From the NCBI RefSeq assembly GCF_000718095.1, contig NZ_JOEI01000003.1, positions 124,001 through 188,000 on the forward strand: a DNA stretch of 64,000 bases, written 5' to 3'. Origin of the DNA: Streptomyces scopuliridis RB72. Its GTDB lineage: Bacteria > Actinomycetota > Actinomycetes > Streptomycetales > Streptomycetaceae. The position numbers and the translations under genes are program-made. Of this stretch, positions 52,392 through 61,272 are shown one piece after another; positions within the stretch are counted from its first letter, which is position 1; every line of letters begins with the position of its first letter. The notes under the pieces are model-generated. The model ran no database searches, was not told where the DNA came from, and saw nothing but the letters and a program-made list of their open reading frames with translations.

Positions 52392-53968
52392 GCGGCTGTG
52401 CTGGCTCGCCACTCCAGTGCCTGCGGCACTTCGCTGAACTCGACCACATGCTCGCCCACGTAGCGTTCCAATGTGTCACGTACCTCGCCGGGCGTCACGT
52501 AGAAGAACTCCTTCCTGCTGTTGACGCGGTTGACGCGACGGGACGCGAACTCCTGGTGCAGGCGTGTCTCCAAGCCGACCGCGTCCTTGCTGAAGATGAG
52601 GGCGTGCACGTCGAAGCGGAAGGGGACTGCCGCTCCGCTCAGCTCGTAGACGCGCTCCAACGGCTCAAGTCGCCGCGTCATTCCGATCTTTACGATGCGG
52701 TCTCCGAACGCTCCTACGTTGGAGATGACGTAGACATATCCGGTCCTCACGTTGGCGGCTCGGGCCTCCACATCGTTCAGTGCGCTCTCGATGTCTGCGA
52801 GCTTCGCCTCCATTTCTCTCACCGCTGCGTGGTCCCCGCGCTCTCGCAGGCGCTCAAGCGCGGACTGGTAGTGGCCCATCTCCTTCTGCAGCTTCTCCCG
52901 CTCACGGTCCAGTTCCTTTTGAGCGGCTGCTTCTTCCCGGTCGCGGGCCCGGGCCTCGCGCTGTGCTTCCTTCTCCTCTTCCTTCTTCTGCAGGAAGTCG
53001 GCCGTCAGCTCCAGTTCCCGGACGCGGGCGCTGTGGTAGGCGTCCGAGATGCGGATGTGCATGGTGGCGCCCAGCCTGGCGACGGTCTCCCGACTCTTGT
53101 AGAGGCGGTCCACCAGCGAGGTCAGACGGTGCGGGCGCATACTTCGCACCGCGTAGTCGGCTTCGGCGTTGTAGGCGCGGAGCATGAGTTTGGAGAAGTC
53201 GCGCACCATTTTGCGCCCTTCCCGCACCGAACCATTGACTGTCCAGTCCGTGGCCGCCAGGACAGCCCGGTCATTGCGGGCAAGATCCTTGATCTCGGTG
53301 CGCAGTGAGTCCAGGGTGCTGCGGTAGGCGATGGCGTCCTGCAGCGGATGGCGATAGGCGTAGATGCCGACCTGCTGGAGCATCGCCGTCTCATCGGTGG
53401 TCACGATCTGCGCGCGCAACTCGGTCAGATGAGTCTCTGCATGGAAGGCCTCACTGCGGTGCCGGTCGGCCTCCTTGCGGACGCGCTCGGTCTCCTGCGC
53501 TGTTCGGCGGGCGTCTGCCTTGATCTCTTTGACGACGTCGCGGGCTTCACGGAGGATCTCCTCCGCCTCTTCCGATGCCTGTACGCGCAGATCTTCCGCC
53601 TCATCGCGGGTTCGCTGCATCAACCGGGCCACTTCCAATGCGTCGGCTCCTTGCGTGGTGGAGATCCACTCGCGCAACTGCTCGACCTCGGCCTGTCCGT
53701 CCCGCCTAAAGCGCCCGAGCATCCCACCCCGCCGGGCAGGAGGTACGAGACCGGTCACTGCCGCGTCGGAGGGCGAATGCTGGGCGGCGCCCGGCGCCAT
53801 TCCGCTCGATGCGCCTTGAGGCACGGATATGGAGTCCACCGGCACCCACAACTGCCAACCGTCAGGCGGCGCCGGCCAGGACGGCTCAGGCTCCCACCCG
53901 GGCGGCGGCACCCACCCCTCCGGCGGAGTCGGCCAGCCGGGCGGCGGATTGAATCGGTATTGGTTCAT
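52379..53968 (-). CDS. DUF4041 and T5orf172 (GIY-YIG-like) protein
   Basis: About 529 residues. The N-terminus (from M-N-Q-Y-R-F-N-P-P-P-G-W-P) is a Pro/Trp-rich repeat (P-P-x-G-W-x-P-x-P) typical of actinobacterial cytoplasmic tails. Long coiled coils cover about 90-190 and 315-400 around a DUF4041 core (D-T-A-M-L-Q-Q-V-G-I-Y like start, Y-N-A-E-A-D-Y). The C-terminal 110 residues are a T5orf172/MUG113 domain of the GIY-YIG superfamily: G-Y-V-Y-V-I-S-N, I-V-K-I-G-M-T-R-R and L-E-T-R-L-H-Q-E-F. This combination occurs in phage-related and defence-adjacent proteins of unknown role. The start at 53968 rather than 54001 matches the repeat. Confidence 0.85.
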   Translation of the reverse strand: MNQYRFNPPPGWPTPPEGWVPPPGWEPEPSWPAPPDGWQLWVPVDSISVPQGASSGMAPGAAQHSPSDAAVTGLVPPARRGGMLGRFRRDGQAEVEQLREWISTTQGADALEVARLMQRTRDEAEDLRVQASEEAEEILREARDVVKEIKADARRTAQETERVRKEADRHRSEAFHAETHLTELRAQIVTTDETAMLQQVGIYAYRHPLQDAIAYRSTLDSLRTEIKDLARNDRAVLAATDWTVNGSVREGRKMVRDFSKLMLRAYNAEADYAVRSMRPHRLTSLVDRLYKSRETVARLGATMHIRISDAYHSARVRELELTADFLQKKEEEKEAQREARARDREEAAAQKELDREREKLQKEMGHYQSALERLRERGDHAAVREMEAKLADIESALNDVEARAANVRTGYVYVISNVGAFGDRIVKIGMTRRLEPLERVYELSGAAVPFRFDVHALIFSKDAVGLETRLHQEFASRRVNRVNSRKEFFYVTPGEVRDTLERYVGEHVVEFSEVPQALEWRASTAAQSA

Positions 53969-54294
53969 TACGTACCCCCAAGCGCCCGCGCCCGGACGCA
54001 CCCAACGTGTGCGGTATTCCTCCCGGCCGACGCCGCAGAGAAAGCGCTGACGCTACAGGCTGTAGGTGGCCGAGCACACCCCGAAGGGGAAGTCTTTCGC
54101 CCGGGGATGTCCGCGCCCGAGACCGGCCCGCCCGCTGAGACCGGCTGTCAAGGTCGGTCCGAGTGCACCCGGGCGATTAAGGCTGGGGTGCAGTAGGCAC
54201 GGGCGGGACTTCTGGACGGTGGTGCAGGTCGGGGAACGAGGCCGGGACCGGGACCACGGAGCAGCCGGGGTCCTGGCGCTCTGGCGGGCATCGG
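53969..54294. other. gap without a recognisable gene
   Basis: 326 bp between the DUF4041 gene and the degraded histidine kinase. Open frames here have no recognisable content; nothing coding is supported. It probably holds the DUF4041 promoter. Confidence 0.6.
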
Positions 54295-54787
54295 TCAGGT
54301 TGGTGTTGCGGGTGTTTGGCGGGGTAGTTCCAGCGTGGCGACGGCTCCGCCGGGGGTGTTGGCGTTCGTCAGGGTGAGGTGGGCGCCGATGACTTGGGCC
54401 TGGCCGATGGTGAGGCCGAGTCCGAGGCCGGGGCCGTGGTCGCGTACGACGATGGTCGTGCCGTCGACCATGACTTCGACCGGCGCAGCGCCGTGGCGGT
54501 GGGCGTTGAGGATCAGGTTGGTGACGATGCGGTCGAGGCGGCGGGGGTCGGTCTCGGCGACCGGTTGGCCCGTCACCGTGATGTCCGTCTCCAGGCCCGT
54601 GCGCCGTACGGATGGGGACGACGGCGAGCGTGGCGAGGGCCGCGTATCTGATGTGCCGGTCCAAGGCCTGGAGACTGCGCAGCTCGCTGCCCACGTCCAC
54701 GCTGACGGCCAGCACGGTGCCGTCGACGCGGCCCGCCGCCCAGATGCGCGGCCCCTGGAGCGGCTTCCTGGTGTCGTACCAGGTCAC
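54295..54787 (-). pseudogene. remnant of a sensor histidine kinase
   Basis: Two pieces of one kinase in different frames. At 54787 to about 54610 the minus strand reads like the end of an extracytoplasmic sensor region and the second membrane helix (G-R-V-D-G-T-V-L-A-V-S-V-D, then Y-A-A-L-A-T-L-A-V-V). At 54576-54295 another frame gives the HATPase part: N box I-V-T-N-L-I-L-N-A-H-R-H and G box D-H-G-P-G running directly into G-L-G-L-T-I. The HAMP, the H box with its phosphorylated His and the ATP-lid between D-H-G-P-G and G-L-G-L are all missing. At least two deletions are needed, so it is dead. No partner response-regulator gene is next to it. Confidence 0.7.
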
Positions 54788-55461
54788 GGGCCAGGCCCGG
54801 GCCCGGGCCTGGGCTCGGAGTCGAGCAGGCGCATCAGTTCGTCCGGCCGGGGTCGCGGCGGCGGCCTGCAGGGCGCGCCGCCCTGCCCCGGCTGCCCTCG
54901 TTGTCGCCGGAGAGCCCCATCAAGCCGCCGCCCCCGGCCGAGGCGATCACGGCGGTCGAAGTCCACACCGCCCCAGCAGCACGCGTCCGGACACCACCCG
55001 AGTCGGCGGGTCTGCTCGTCGACCGGCGGCAGGGCGGCGAGATCGTCGTCATCCAGCAGGCTCTCCGGGGTCGGACCGATCAGGCGCGCGCGATGCACGG
55101 GAGCCCCGCCGACGGCGGCTCTCCAAGCCACCGTGGCCGCATCAGCCCACCAGGAGACAAATTCGTGAGTGGCATCCCGTTGCCGTTTCGCCGCCTTGTT
55201 CGCCAGGTCCAGACGGATCGAGACCAGCACCGTCCGGGGGTCATACATAGAACCGAGCCCTTTGCTGCGTTGCTCAATGAGAGAGTCGCTATGTTCGTGC
55301 AGTTTCTCCCTGCGCTCCTGTTGAGCCTCATGCTCCCGGAGCAGGACGTCGCCGGCCTCAGCCATGGCCGACAGAATCTTGTCAACTTCCTCAGCATGTA
55401 CGGTCGCTGAAGGTATGGCCGATGCCCGAATTGAGCCGGAGGAGGCCAGGCGATCGCTCAT
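54784..55461 (-). CDS. hypothetical protein
   Basis: 225 residues from the ATG at 55461, which has AGGAG seven bases upstream. Residues 20-80 form a charged helix (E-E-V-D-K-I-L-S-A-M-A-E-A-G-D-V-L-L-R-E-H-E), followed by S-I-R-L-D-L-A-N-K-A-A-K and a Trp-containing segment (F-V-S-W-W-A-D-A-A), then an acidic L-D-D-D-D-L-A-A-L-P. No family is recognised. The last 60 residues (Arg/Pro/Gly-rich) resemble read-through and abut the histidine kinase remnant, so the original end may have been lost. It is cotranscribed with the small upstream genes. Confidence 0.55.
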   Translation of the reverse strand: MSDRLASSGSIRASAIPSATVHAEEVDKILSAMAEAGDVLLREHEAQQERREKLHEHSDSLIEQRSKGLGSMYDPRTVLVSIRLDLANKAAKRQRDATHEFVSWWADAATVAWRAAVGGAPVHRARLIGPTPESLLDDDDLAALPPVDEQTRRLGWCPDACCWGGVDFDRRDRLGRGRRLDGALRRQRGQPGQGGAPCRPPPRPRPDELMRLLDSEPRPGPGPGP

Positions 55462-55675
55462 GACGCACTCCTGTGCGGAGATGGAGGAGACGGGGTCGGA
55501 TGTCCTTGCGGGTACGCTCTGCTGGAGTGGACCGTAGTTCTCCTGCGGTGGAGTTCGCTCCGGAATGACGGAACTCCACATGTCCGAGTGGCCCCGGCGG
55601 CATGCGGGCCAGTTTGGTACTGCAGCCGTACACGGCCTGCCTGAGATCGAACGCCCTGGGGATCTCGGTACGCAT
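55391..55675 (-). CDS. possible small protein, perhaps truncated
   Basis: 94 residues from an ATG with GGAGG eight bases upstream. The first half looks ordered (R-A-F-D-L-R-Q-A-V-Y-G-C-S-T-K-L-A-R-M-P-P-G and G-H-V-E-F-R-H-S-G-A-N-S); the second half is Arg/Leu-rich and overlaps the start of the 225-residue gene by about 70 bases, which suggests a frameshift or a lost end. Not recognised. Its ribosome site and position between two same-strand small genes are the only support. Confidence 0.4.
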   Translation of the reverse strand: MRTEIPRAFDLRQAVYGCSTKLARMPPGPLGHVEFRHSGANSTAGELRSTPAERTRKDIRPRLLHLRTGVRHERSPGLLRLNSGIGHTFSDRTC

Positions 55676-55731
55676 CGCCTTGACCTCCGGCGCCTCCGCA
55701 CCGTTCCACCCTCCGCGATGGCGCGATGTCG

Positions 55732-55965
55732 TCAGCCGACACTCATTCCGTGGTCGGGCCATTGTGACACCTCCTCATACAGTGCATTGATCTTGCGTGA
55801 CGCCTTGAGGAATGCGTAGTCGATTTCGCCATCAACAGGTAGGGACCTGCGACTCTTCGTGTCCATCAGGAGCCGACGAGGCGGATCGTTCGTATCGAAG
55901 CCAAAGATGTACTCGACGGAATCAATCGATTCGGCAACCTTGCGAAAATAAACCAGCGAAGCCAT
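55732..55965 (-). CDS. small hypothetical protein
   Basis: 77 residues starting M-A-S-L-V-Y-F-R-K-V-A-E-S, with AAGGAGA seven bases before the ATG at 55965, a strong ribosome site. It contains V-E-Y-I-F-G-F-D-T-N-D-P-P-R-R-L and D-Y-A-F-L-K-A-S-R-K-I-N-A-L-Y; compact, mixed alpha/beta, no membrane segment. Family not recognised; proteins like this are seen as short conserved orphans in Streptomyces. It heads a minus-strand run with the two genes that follow. Confidence 0.65.
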   Translation of the reverse strand: MASLVYFRKVAESIDSVEYIFGFDTNDPPRRLLMDTKSRRSLPVDGEIDYAFLKASRKINALYEEVSQWPDHGMSVG

Positions 55966-56338
55966 TGCCAATCTCCTTCCAAATATTCCGTCGTTGCGCT
56001 GGCGGCGGGCGTCCTTGAGGATCTCGTGCGTCCATCCTTGTACGGGGCGATCGCTTCGCGTGCTGTTGCCTTTTACGGTGACCTCTTCCGCTCCGCCGAC
56101 CACCGTGGACTCGGCGGGTCTCCCCAAGACACGGTGACGCCGGCGACCGGCTCGGTGTGCGTACCCCATCCCAGGTCAAAGCTCCGCCACGAGGTCAGCG
56201 AAATCAGACATACGTACTACGGGTGAATGTGCGGAGAGTGCGATACGCCCGGGCTGAGATACCGGCACTCTGCTGGGGGTCGATCTCAGCGGCGCTCGCG
56301 GCGGGGGGACTGTGTGGTGACAGCCGGGGGGAGCACAT
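55966..56338. promoter_or_regulatory. divergent promoter region, no gene seen
   Basis: 373 bp between the small minus-strand gene and the cis-prenyltransferase gene. No convincing open frame or RNA gene is seen. Promoters for both directions must lie here; no box is clear enough to name. Confidence 0.5.
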
Positions 56339-57142
56339 GTGACGGCTGAAGGAGACCGCGGCACTGCTGCCGCGTCGTCGGCCCGTACGCCGGCACGTGG
56401 CCCGGTCGCCGAGGGCGGGCAGAGGAGCGTGCCGCGGCACGTCGCCTGCGTCATGGACGGGAACGGCCGGTGGGCCGCGCAGCGGTCGTTGCCGCGTACG
56501 TCGGGTCATCGGGCTGCCGAGGCGACGGTGATCGACGTCATCGAGGCGGCGCGGACGGCGGGGGTGGAGTGGCTGAGCCTGTACGCGTTCTCCACCGAGA
56601 ACTGGCAACGCCCGGGCAGCGAGGTCGACTTCCTCATGCGACTGGTGCGCCGCGTCGTACGCAAACACGCCCCGCTGCTGCACGCGCGCGGCATCCGCTG
56701 CCGTTTCCTCGGCGTGGCGGACCCGAGGATTCCCTCACCACTGGCCCGGGACTTCGCCGATCTGATGACGCTGACCGGCATGAACCGAGGCATGACGCTG
56801 ACCGTGGCGTTCGATCACGGCGGACGCAGGGACATCGTCGAGGCGGCACGGTCCCTCATCCGCAGCGGGGTGGCGGCCGATGCCGTCGACGAGCGGCACT
56901 TCGCCGCGCATCTGCCCTTTCCCGACACACCCGATGTGGATCTCGTCATCCGGACCTCCGGCGAACAGCGCATCTCCAACTTCATGCTCTGGCACGTGGC
57001 CTACGCCGAAATGATCTTCCCGTCGGTGCTCTGGCCCGACTTCCGCGCGCCGCACTTCCTGGAGTGCCTGCACACCTACCAGCAACGCGATCGCCGCTTC
57101 GGCGGCGTGACGCCGAAGGCGAACGGAGAACCACACTCGTGA
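56339..57142 (+). CDS. cis-prenyltransferase (isoprenyl transferase, UppS-like)
   Basis: A 267-residue Z-prenyl chain elongating enzyme with all family motifs: catalytic Asp in M-D-G-N-G-R-W-A, then G-H-R-A-A, S-L-Y-A-F-S-T-E-N-W-x-R-P, and the C-terminal I-R-T-S-G-E-Q-R-I-S-N-F with A-E-M-I-F. It adds isopentenyl diphosphate units in cis to an allylic primer. A housekeeping UppS usually lies elsewhere in the genome, so this looks like an accessory copy. Start GTG 56339 with GGGGGAG upstream. The stop overlaps the next gene's GTG (GTGA), so synthesis of the two proteins is coupled. Confidence 0.94.
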   Translation: MTAEGDRGTAAASSARTPARGPVAEGGQRSVPRHVACVMDGNGRWAAQRSLPRTSGHRAAEATVIDVIEAARTAGVEWLSLYAFSTENWQRPGSEVDFLMRLVRRVVRKHAPLLHARGIRCRFLGVADPRIPSPLARDFADLMTLTGMNRGMTLTVAFDHGGRRDIVEAARSLIRSGVAADAVDERHFAAHLPFPDTPDVDLVIRTSGEQRISNFMLWHVAYAEMIFPSVLWPDFRAPHFLECLHTYQQRDRRFGGVTPKANGEPHS

Positions 57143-58674
57143 CGGACACAGGCAGCAGCCGCCCCCGGCGCACCCGTTCCGAAGCCACCGATCACCATCC
57201 CGACCCCGCACGACCGACCCCCGGAACACCACCTGAAACACCACTCGGAACGCCGCCCGAGTCTCTGTTCGGCCCCGACTCGCAGTTCCACCGGTTCTTC
57301 AACGATCCGCGCTGGGCACTGGCCATGCTCAGAGCTACGGTGCTGGAAGCCGCTCACCCGCAGATCGGCGCGGCCCTGATCGACAACTCGACGTTCGTGG
57401 CGCACCCGTGGCGACGGCTGCGCAACACCCTCGTAAGCCTGCAACGCATGTTCGGCCCCGACGAGGAGACGCGGCAGAGGGAGGCGGCCCGGCTCAACCG
57501 CCTGCACGCGCGGCTGAGCGGTACGGACGCGCGGAACCGGCCGTACGACGCGATGGACCCCCAGGTCCGCGCCTGGGTCGTCGCGACGTTGTTCGAGAGC
57601 TCCGTCACCATGTGCCGACTGGGCGGGCAGCCGCTCGACCAGACCACCATGAACCAGCTCTACGCCGAATTCCAGGCGCTCCTCGCGGCCTTCGGGGATC
57701 AGGCCGGCCATCTGCCGCCCACGTTGCAGGAGTTCTGGCAGTACTACGACCACATGGTCCAGGAGGAGCTGGAGAGCACGGAGGCGCTGCGCATCATCCT
57801 CTACAAGCTCTTCGACCATCTCCCGGCGCCGCCTCTGCTGGACGGCCTGCCCACCGTGTGGGCGGCCGGCCGCGCGCTCGCCGGCCCGGTCATCGGCGCG
57901 ATCACCGTGGCGTCCCTCCCCGAACCCTTCCGCCGACGGGCGGGTCTGCCCGAAATCCCCGGCGCCCAGACGCTGATGCAGAGCGCCTACGTGGCCGCCG
58001 GCCTGGCGCGCTTCCTGCCCGACGGCTGGCTCCGGACCGAGAACGTCACCAGCCTGCTCTTCCTGTCCCCGGACAGCGACGACCCCCGCGCCGCGACGCT
58101 CACCGCACTGCGCGGCCGGATGAAGCGGGCCGGCGCCCTGTTCCGGCTGGTCACGCCCTTTCCCGCGCAGCACGGTCCAGCCGAGGGGGCCGGGCCGGGG
58201 CGGGATGCCGAAGAGTTCTTCACGGCGGTACTGGACCAGACCGGGGACGGCTATCTGGACTGGCCCGATCTCGCGGCCATGGCACGGGAGTTGTCGTCCC
58301 GCCTCGATCTGGACGAACCGGCGGAGACCAAGCTCTACCACGCGTACGCCGAGTGGTGGAGGGAACTCCAGACGGCTCTCGACACCGACGGCGACGGCCG
58401 CATCAGCAAGGAGGAGTACGCCGCCGGTGTCCCCTCCCTCGCCGGGCCCGCGCTGATCAGGGTCGCCGAGGTGCTCTTCAGCGCCACCGACAAGGACGGC
58501 AACCAGTTCATCGACGCGGACGAATACCGGGCCCTGTTCCGGACGGGGTTCCGCCGCACCGTGACCGGCGCCGACGCGAGCTACTCCCGCAGCGCGTTCG
58601 TGAAGGACTTCCTCTCCTTCATGTCGGGTCGCGAGCGCTCGACCGCCTTCGACCCGCTGCTCGCCGAGGCGTAG
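57139..58674 (+). CDS. MpaB/DUF2236-like oxygenase fused to EF-hand domains
   Basis: About 511 residues in two parts. Residues about 35-330 resemble oxygenase MpaB/DUF2236 proteins, the superfamily of the rubber-cleaving latex clearing protein: F-F-N-D-P-R-W-A-L-A-M-L-R-A-T-V near the start, R-L-H-A-R-L-S-G, Y-D-A-M-D-P-Q-V-R-A-W-V and F-W-Q-Y-Y-D. The family's W-V-H segment reads W-V-V here. Residues about 360-500 resemble calerythrin: a loop D-Q-T-G-D-G-Y-L-D, a canonical EF-hand D-T-D-G-D-G-R-I-S-K-E-E and another D-K-D-G-N-Q-F-I-D-A-D-E. So it is predicted to be a calcium-responsive haem oxygenase. GTG start overlapping the prenyltransferase stop. Confidence 0.82.
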   Translation: MTDTGSSRPRRTRSEATDHHPDPARPTPGTPPETPLGTPPESLFGPDSQFHRFFNDPRWALAMLRATVLEAAHPQIGAALIDNSTFVAHPWRRLRNTLVSLQRMFGPDEETRQREAARLNRLHARLSGTDARNRPYDAMDPQVRAWVVATLFESSVTMCRLGGQPLDQTTMNQLYAEFQALLAAFGDQAGHLPPTLQEFWQYYDHMVQEELESTEALRIILYKLFDHLPAPPLLDGLPTVWAAGRALAGPVIGAITVASLPEPFRRRAGLPEIPGAQTLMQSAYVAAGLARFLPDGWLRTENVTSLLFLSPDSDDPRAATLTALRGRMKRAGALFRLVTPFPAQHGPAEGAGPGRDAEEFFTAVLDQTGDGYLDWPDLAAMARELSSRLDLDEPAETKLYHAYAEWWRELQTALDTDGDGRISKEEYAAGVPSLAGPALIRVAEVLFSATDKDGNQFIDADEYRALFRTGFRRTVTGADASYSRSAFVKDFLSFMSGRERSTAFDPLLAEA

Positions 58675-58706
58675 GCGGCAGACCACCCCGGACCACTCGG
58701 CAGGCC

Positions 58707-61085
58707 CTAGCCCCTGTCCTGGGCGGGCATGACGCTTTGGACGCGGGAGAGCGTGAAGACACGTTCGTCGTTCCGCAGATGGCACCAGGCCCGCAGGTAG
58801 GGCGGGTCCAGGTCCAGATCGCTGAGGCTCCGTACGGTGTGGCTGCCCGAGGCGGCGACGTACTCGATGGTGATCGCCTGGCCGGCGTCGACGGCGTGGG
58901 CCAGCTGGCGTACGTCGGCGAGGGACAGCGCGCTCGCGTACCCGGCGATGATCTCCTCGGTGTCGGTGCCGAAGGGGACCCCGTTGTCCGGGTCCGGCGC
59001 CGGGCTGGTCGCCGGGGACTCCCGCAGCCTGACGGCCAGCGCCCGCAGGCCGTCGGCCGACTCCCGACCCCGCTTCATCCGCGCGACCGGTCGCTGTGCG
59101 CCGGCGGTGCCCCGGGCTGCGCGAGGAGAAGGGACCGGCGCGGCGGCGCGGTGCTGCTCGGCCTTTTCGATACGGACGGTTCCGTCGGCGGTCTCGGCGA
59201 CGGGCGCGTAGCCCTCGGCCCGGAGTGCCGCGAGGGTCTTGTCGAGTGGCGTACGGCTGATCAGTACGGTCGGTGCCAATTGCCGCAGGCCGAGCCCCGC
59301 GAGCTTGCGGTGGACGGTGAGCTCGGCCAGAAGCGCGGGTTCCTCACCGTGGATCACGCAGGCGGCGGGCGCGAGGCGAACGTGTCCGTGGCGGCGCGCG
59401 GTATCGGCGATCAGATACGACAGCGGCTGCGGCAGCGGCCCGGCCGCCACAGCGGTCAGGTCGGCGGTGATGCCGTCGGGGGAGCGCCCGGTGTCCAGTG
59501 CACGGCGGACACTGCCGGGGCTGAACCGCCACACCGATGCCGTGCCACCGGCCTCCCGGTCGGCGACGGAGTCCAGGAGCGCGGTGAGCCGGGCGGAGGG
59601 GGTCCCGGTGGCGACGGCCGTGAGATCGGCGCCGATGAGGGCCGTCTCGGTGGCAGCGGGCAGCAGCCGCCGCGTGCCGGCGAGGAGTTCTTCCGCGTCG
59701 TCGGCGAGCAGGGCGGCGCCGATCCCGGACAGGGCACCGCGGGCGAGGACGCCGAGCAGCTCCGCTTCTCGGATGACGGTGGCGAACGGCGTCGTGTCCT
59801 GCGGCAGTTGGTCGGCGAGGGGACGGTGCCAGGCGACCAGCGGTCCCAGATCCTCGGACGCTTGCCGCGCCCCCCGGTCGGCCGGGAGGTTCGCCGCGGC
59901 GGCGAGCAGCCCGTGCCGGGCCTGTACGCAGCCGTTGCAGGGCGGTTTCCCGGCGAGCGCGGGAGCGGACTTGCCCTCCTCGTCGCGGGTCTGGGCAGGG
60001 GTGAGCGGCAGCGACCACCACGTCCGAAGCAGCAACGGGATCCGTTCCCCGGGCTCCAGCTCCGCCCAGGCGTCGTACGCCGCGGTCACCGGTACGAGAT
60101 CGCCGTCCCGGGCCAGCAGTCCGGCCGCGTACGCCGTCTCCAGCACGACGCGCAGCACGGTCTCGTCGCACTGCGCCGCCTTGCCGATACGTACCAGCTC
60201 GCGCACCCCGACCCCGCCGGACTTCAGCCTGACCGGCGGCTTGGCCGCACACACCGACAACACGGAGGAAGCGTGAGCGGCGAACGCGGTGACCGCGGCC
60301 GCCGCCTCCCGCTCCACCTCCTCCGTGGTGACCGGCAGCAGCCGGGCGAGGGGCGGTACGGGTTCGAACGGCGCGCGCCAGTCCGGGCCGCGCAGAGCCA
60401 GCGCCACCTGGGCGGGCATACGGGCGGGTCCGTACCGCTGGCGGTCCTGGACCAGCAGTCCTCTGTCCAGCGCCCACCGGGCACCCGGCCCGGCGCCCGG
60501 CCCCGGGGCCCCGAACATGACGGACTGCCGCCGTCGGAACTCGGGGTCGGCCAGACGCTCAAGCAGCTCCCGGGTCGCCGCGGGCGCCCGCGCGACCACG
60601 GCGGTGACCCGGTCCGGATCGCTGTGGTGGTCCACCAGGTCCGTGAGCCGCTGCCGCTTGGTGCCGGGCGGCTTGATGCCCAGCGCCGCCAGCATGCCGC
60701 GCAGATCCTCGGAGGTCACGCCCGCCAGCAGCTCCGAGACCGGCGGGTCCAGCCCCAAAGGCGCCTCCCACGCCTGCCTCAACGGTGCCGCCATGTGGAG
60801 CGTCCCATTGCCGTCCGACCAGACCAGCGCATGATCGGCCAGCACCTCCAGCGCCGCGTCCAGCCTCGGGGCGCCCTCCTCGTCCGCCACTCCCAGCAGC
60901 CTCACGAGCGCGTCACGCGTCGCGGACGCCCCCAACGCGGCCAGCGCCTCAGCCACCTGCAGATACGGCAGCGCGAGCCGGGGCAGAACCAGCGCCACCG
61001 ACCCCGGGCGCTGCAACCGGTCCGCCAGCTCACCCACGGACCGCGGCTCCGGCGGGGACACGGTGTCCGAACGCGCCCCCATCAC
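58707..61085 (-). CDS. helicase-associated (XPB/Ssl2-like) domain protein
   Basis: A 792-residue actinobacterial protein annotated in relatives as helicase C-terminal or helicase-associated domain protein. It has no helicase motor motifs. The N-terminal half is a series of winged-helix-like repeats (R-A-L/L-A-L-P-Y-L-Q, then L-G-I-K-P-P-G-T-K-R-Q-R-L-T-D-L). The middle has an Ala/Leu-rich helical region with C-N-G-C near residue 385, and a region V-W-R-F-S-P-G-S-V-R-R-A-L-D matches the helicase-C_3 segment. The C-terminus (A-G-Q-A-I-T-I-E-Y-V-A-A-S-G, then P-P-Y-L-R-A-W-C-H-L-R-N-D-E-R-V-F) is WYL-like. The role is thought to be in DNA repair or regulation, unproven. Start uncertain between two adjacent ATGs at 61085 and 61082. 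Confidence 0.85.
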   Translation of the reverse strand: MMGARSDTVSPPEPRSVGELADRLQRPGSVALVLPRLALPYLQVAEALAALGASATRDALVRLLGVADEEGAPRLDAALEVLADHALVWSDGNGTLHMAAPLRQAWEAPLGLDPPVSELLAGVTSEDLRGMLAALGIKPPGTKRQRLTDLVDHHSDPDRVTAVVARAPAATRELLERLADPEFRRRQSVMFGAPGPGAGPGARWALDRGLLVQDRQRYGPARMPAQVALALRGPDWRAPFEPVPPLARLLPVTTEEVEREAAAAVTAFAAHASSVLSVCAAKPPVRLKSGGVGVRELVRIGKAAQCDETVLRVVLETAYAAGLLARDGDLVPVTAAYDAWAELEPGERIPLLLRTWWSLPLTPAQTRDEEGKSAPALAGKPPCNGCVQARHGLLAAAANLPADRGARQASEDLGPLVAWHRPLADQLPQDTTPFATVIREAELLGVLARGALSGIGAALLADDAEELLAGTRRLLPAATETALIGADLTAVATGTPSARLTALLDSVADREAGGTASVWRFSPGSVRRALDTGRSPDGITADLTAVAAGPLPQPLSYLIADTARRHGHVRLAPAACVIHGEEPALLAELTVHRKLAGLGLRQLAPTVLISRTPLDKTLAALRAEGYAPVAETADGTVRIEKAEQHRAAAPVPSPRAARGTAGAQRPVARMKRGRESADGLRALAVRLRESPATSPAPDPDNGVPFGTDTEEIIAGYASALSLADVRQLAHAVDAGQAITIEYVAASGSHTVRSLSDLDLDPPYLRAWCHLRNDERVFTLSRVQSVMPAQDRG

Positions 61086-61262
61086 CCGTTCCAGGCGCGG
61101 GACATCAAGACCCCGCAGCCATGCCGCCAGCGTTGATCCACCTGACTTACCGATGAGGACACCTCACCTCACACGAACAACAACACCCGTCGGCCGACCG
61201 GCGCTGCACGAACGTCAAGGATGACGCATCCACGCCCGACGCGTGCAACAACGGCGGCGGCT
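61086..61262. promoter_or_regulatory. upstream region of the helicase-associated gene
   Basis: 177 bp between this gene and the integrated-element boundary, presumably carrying its promoter. No coding content is supported. Confidence 0.4.
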
Positions 61263-61272
61263 GAGACGACGA

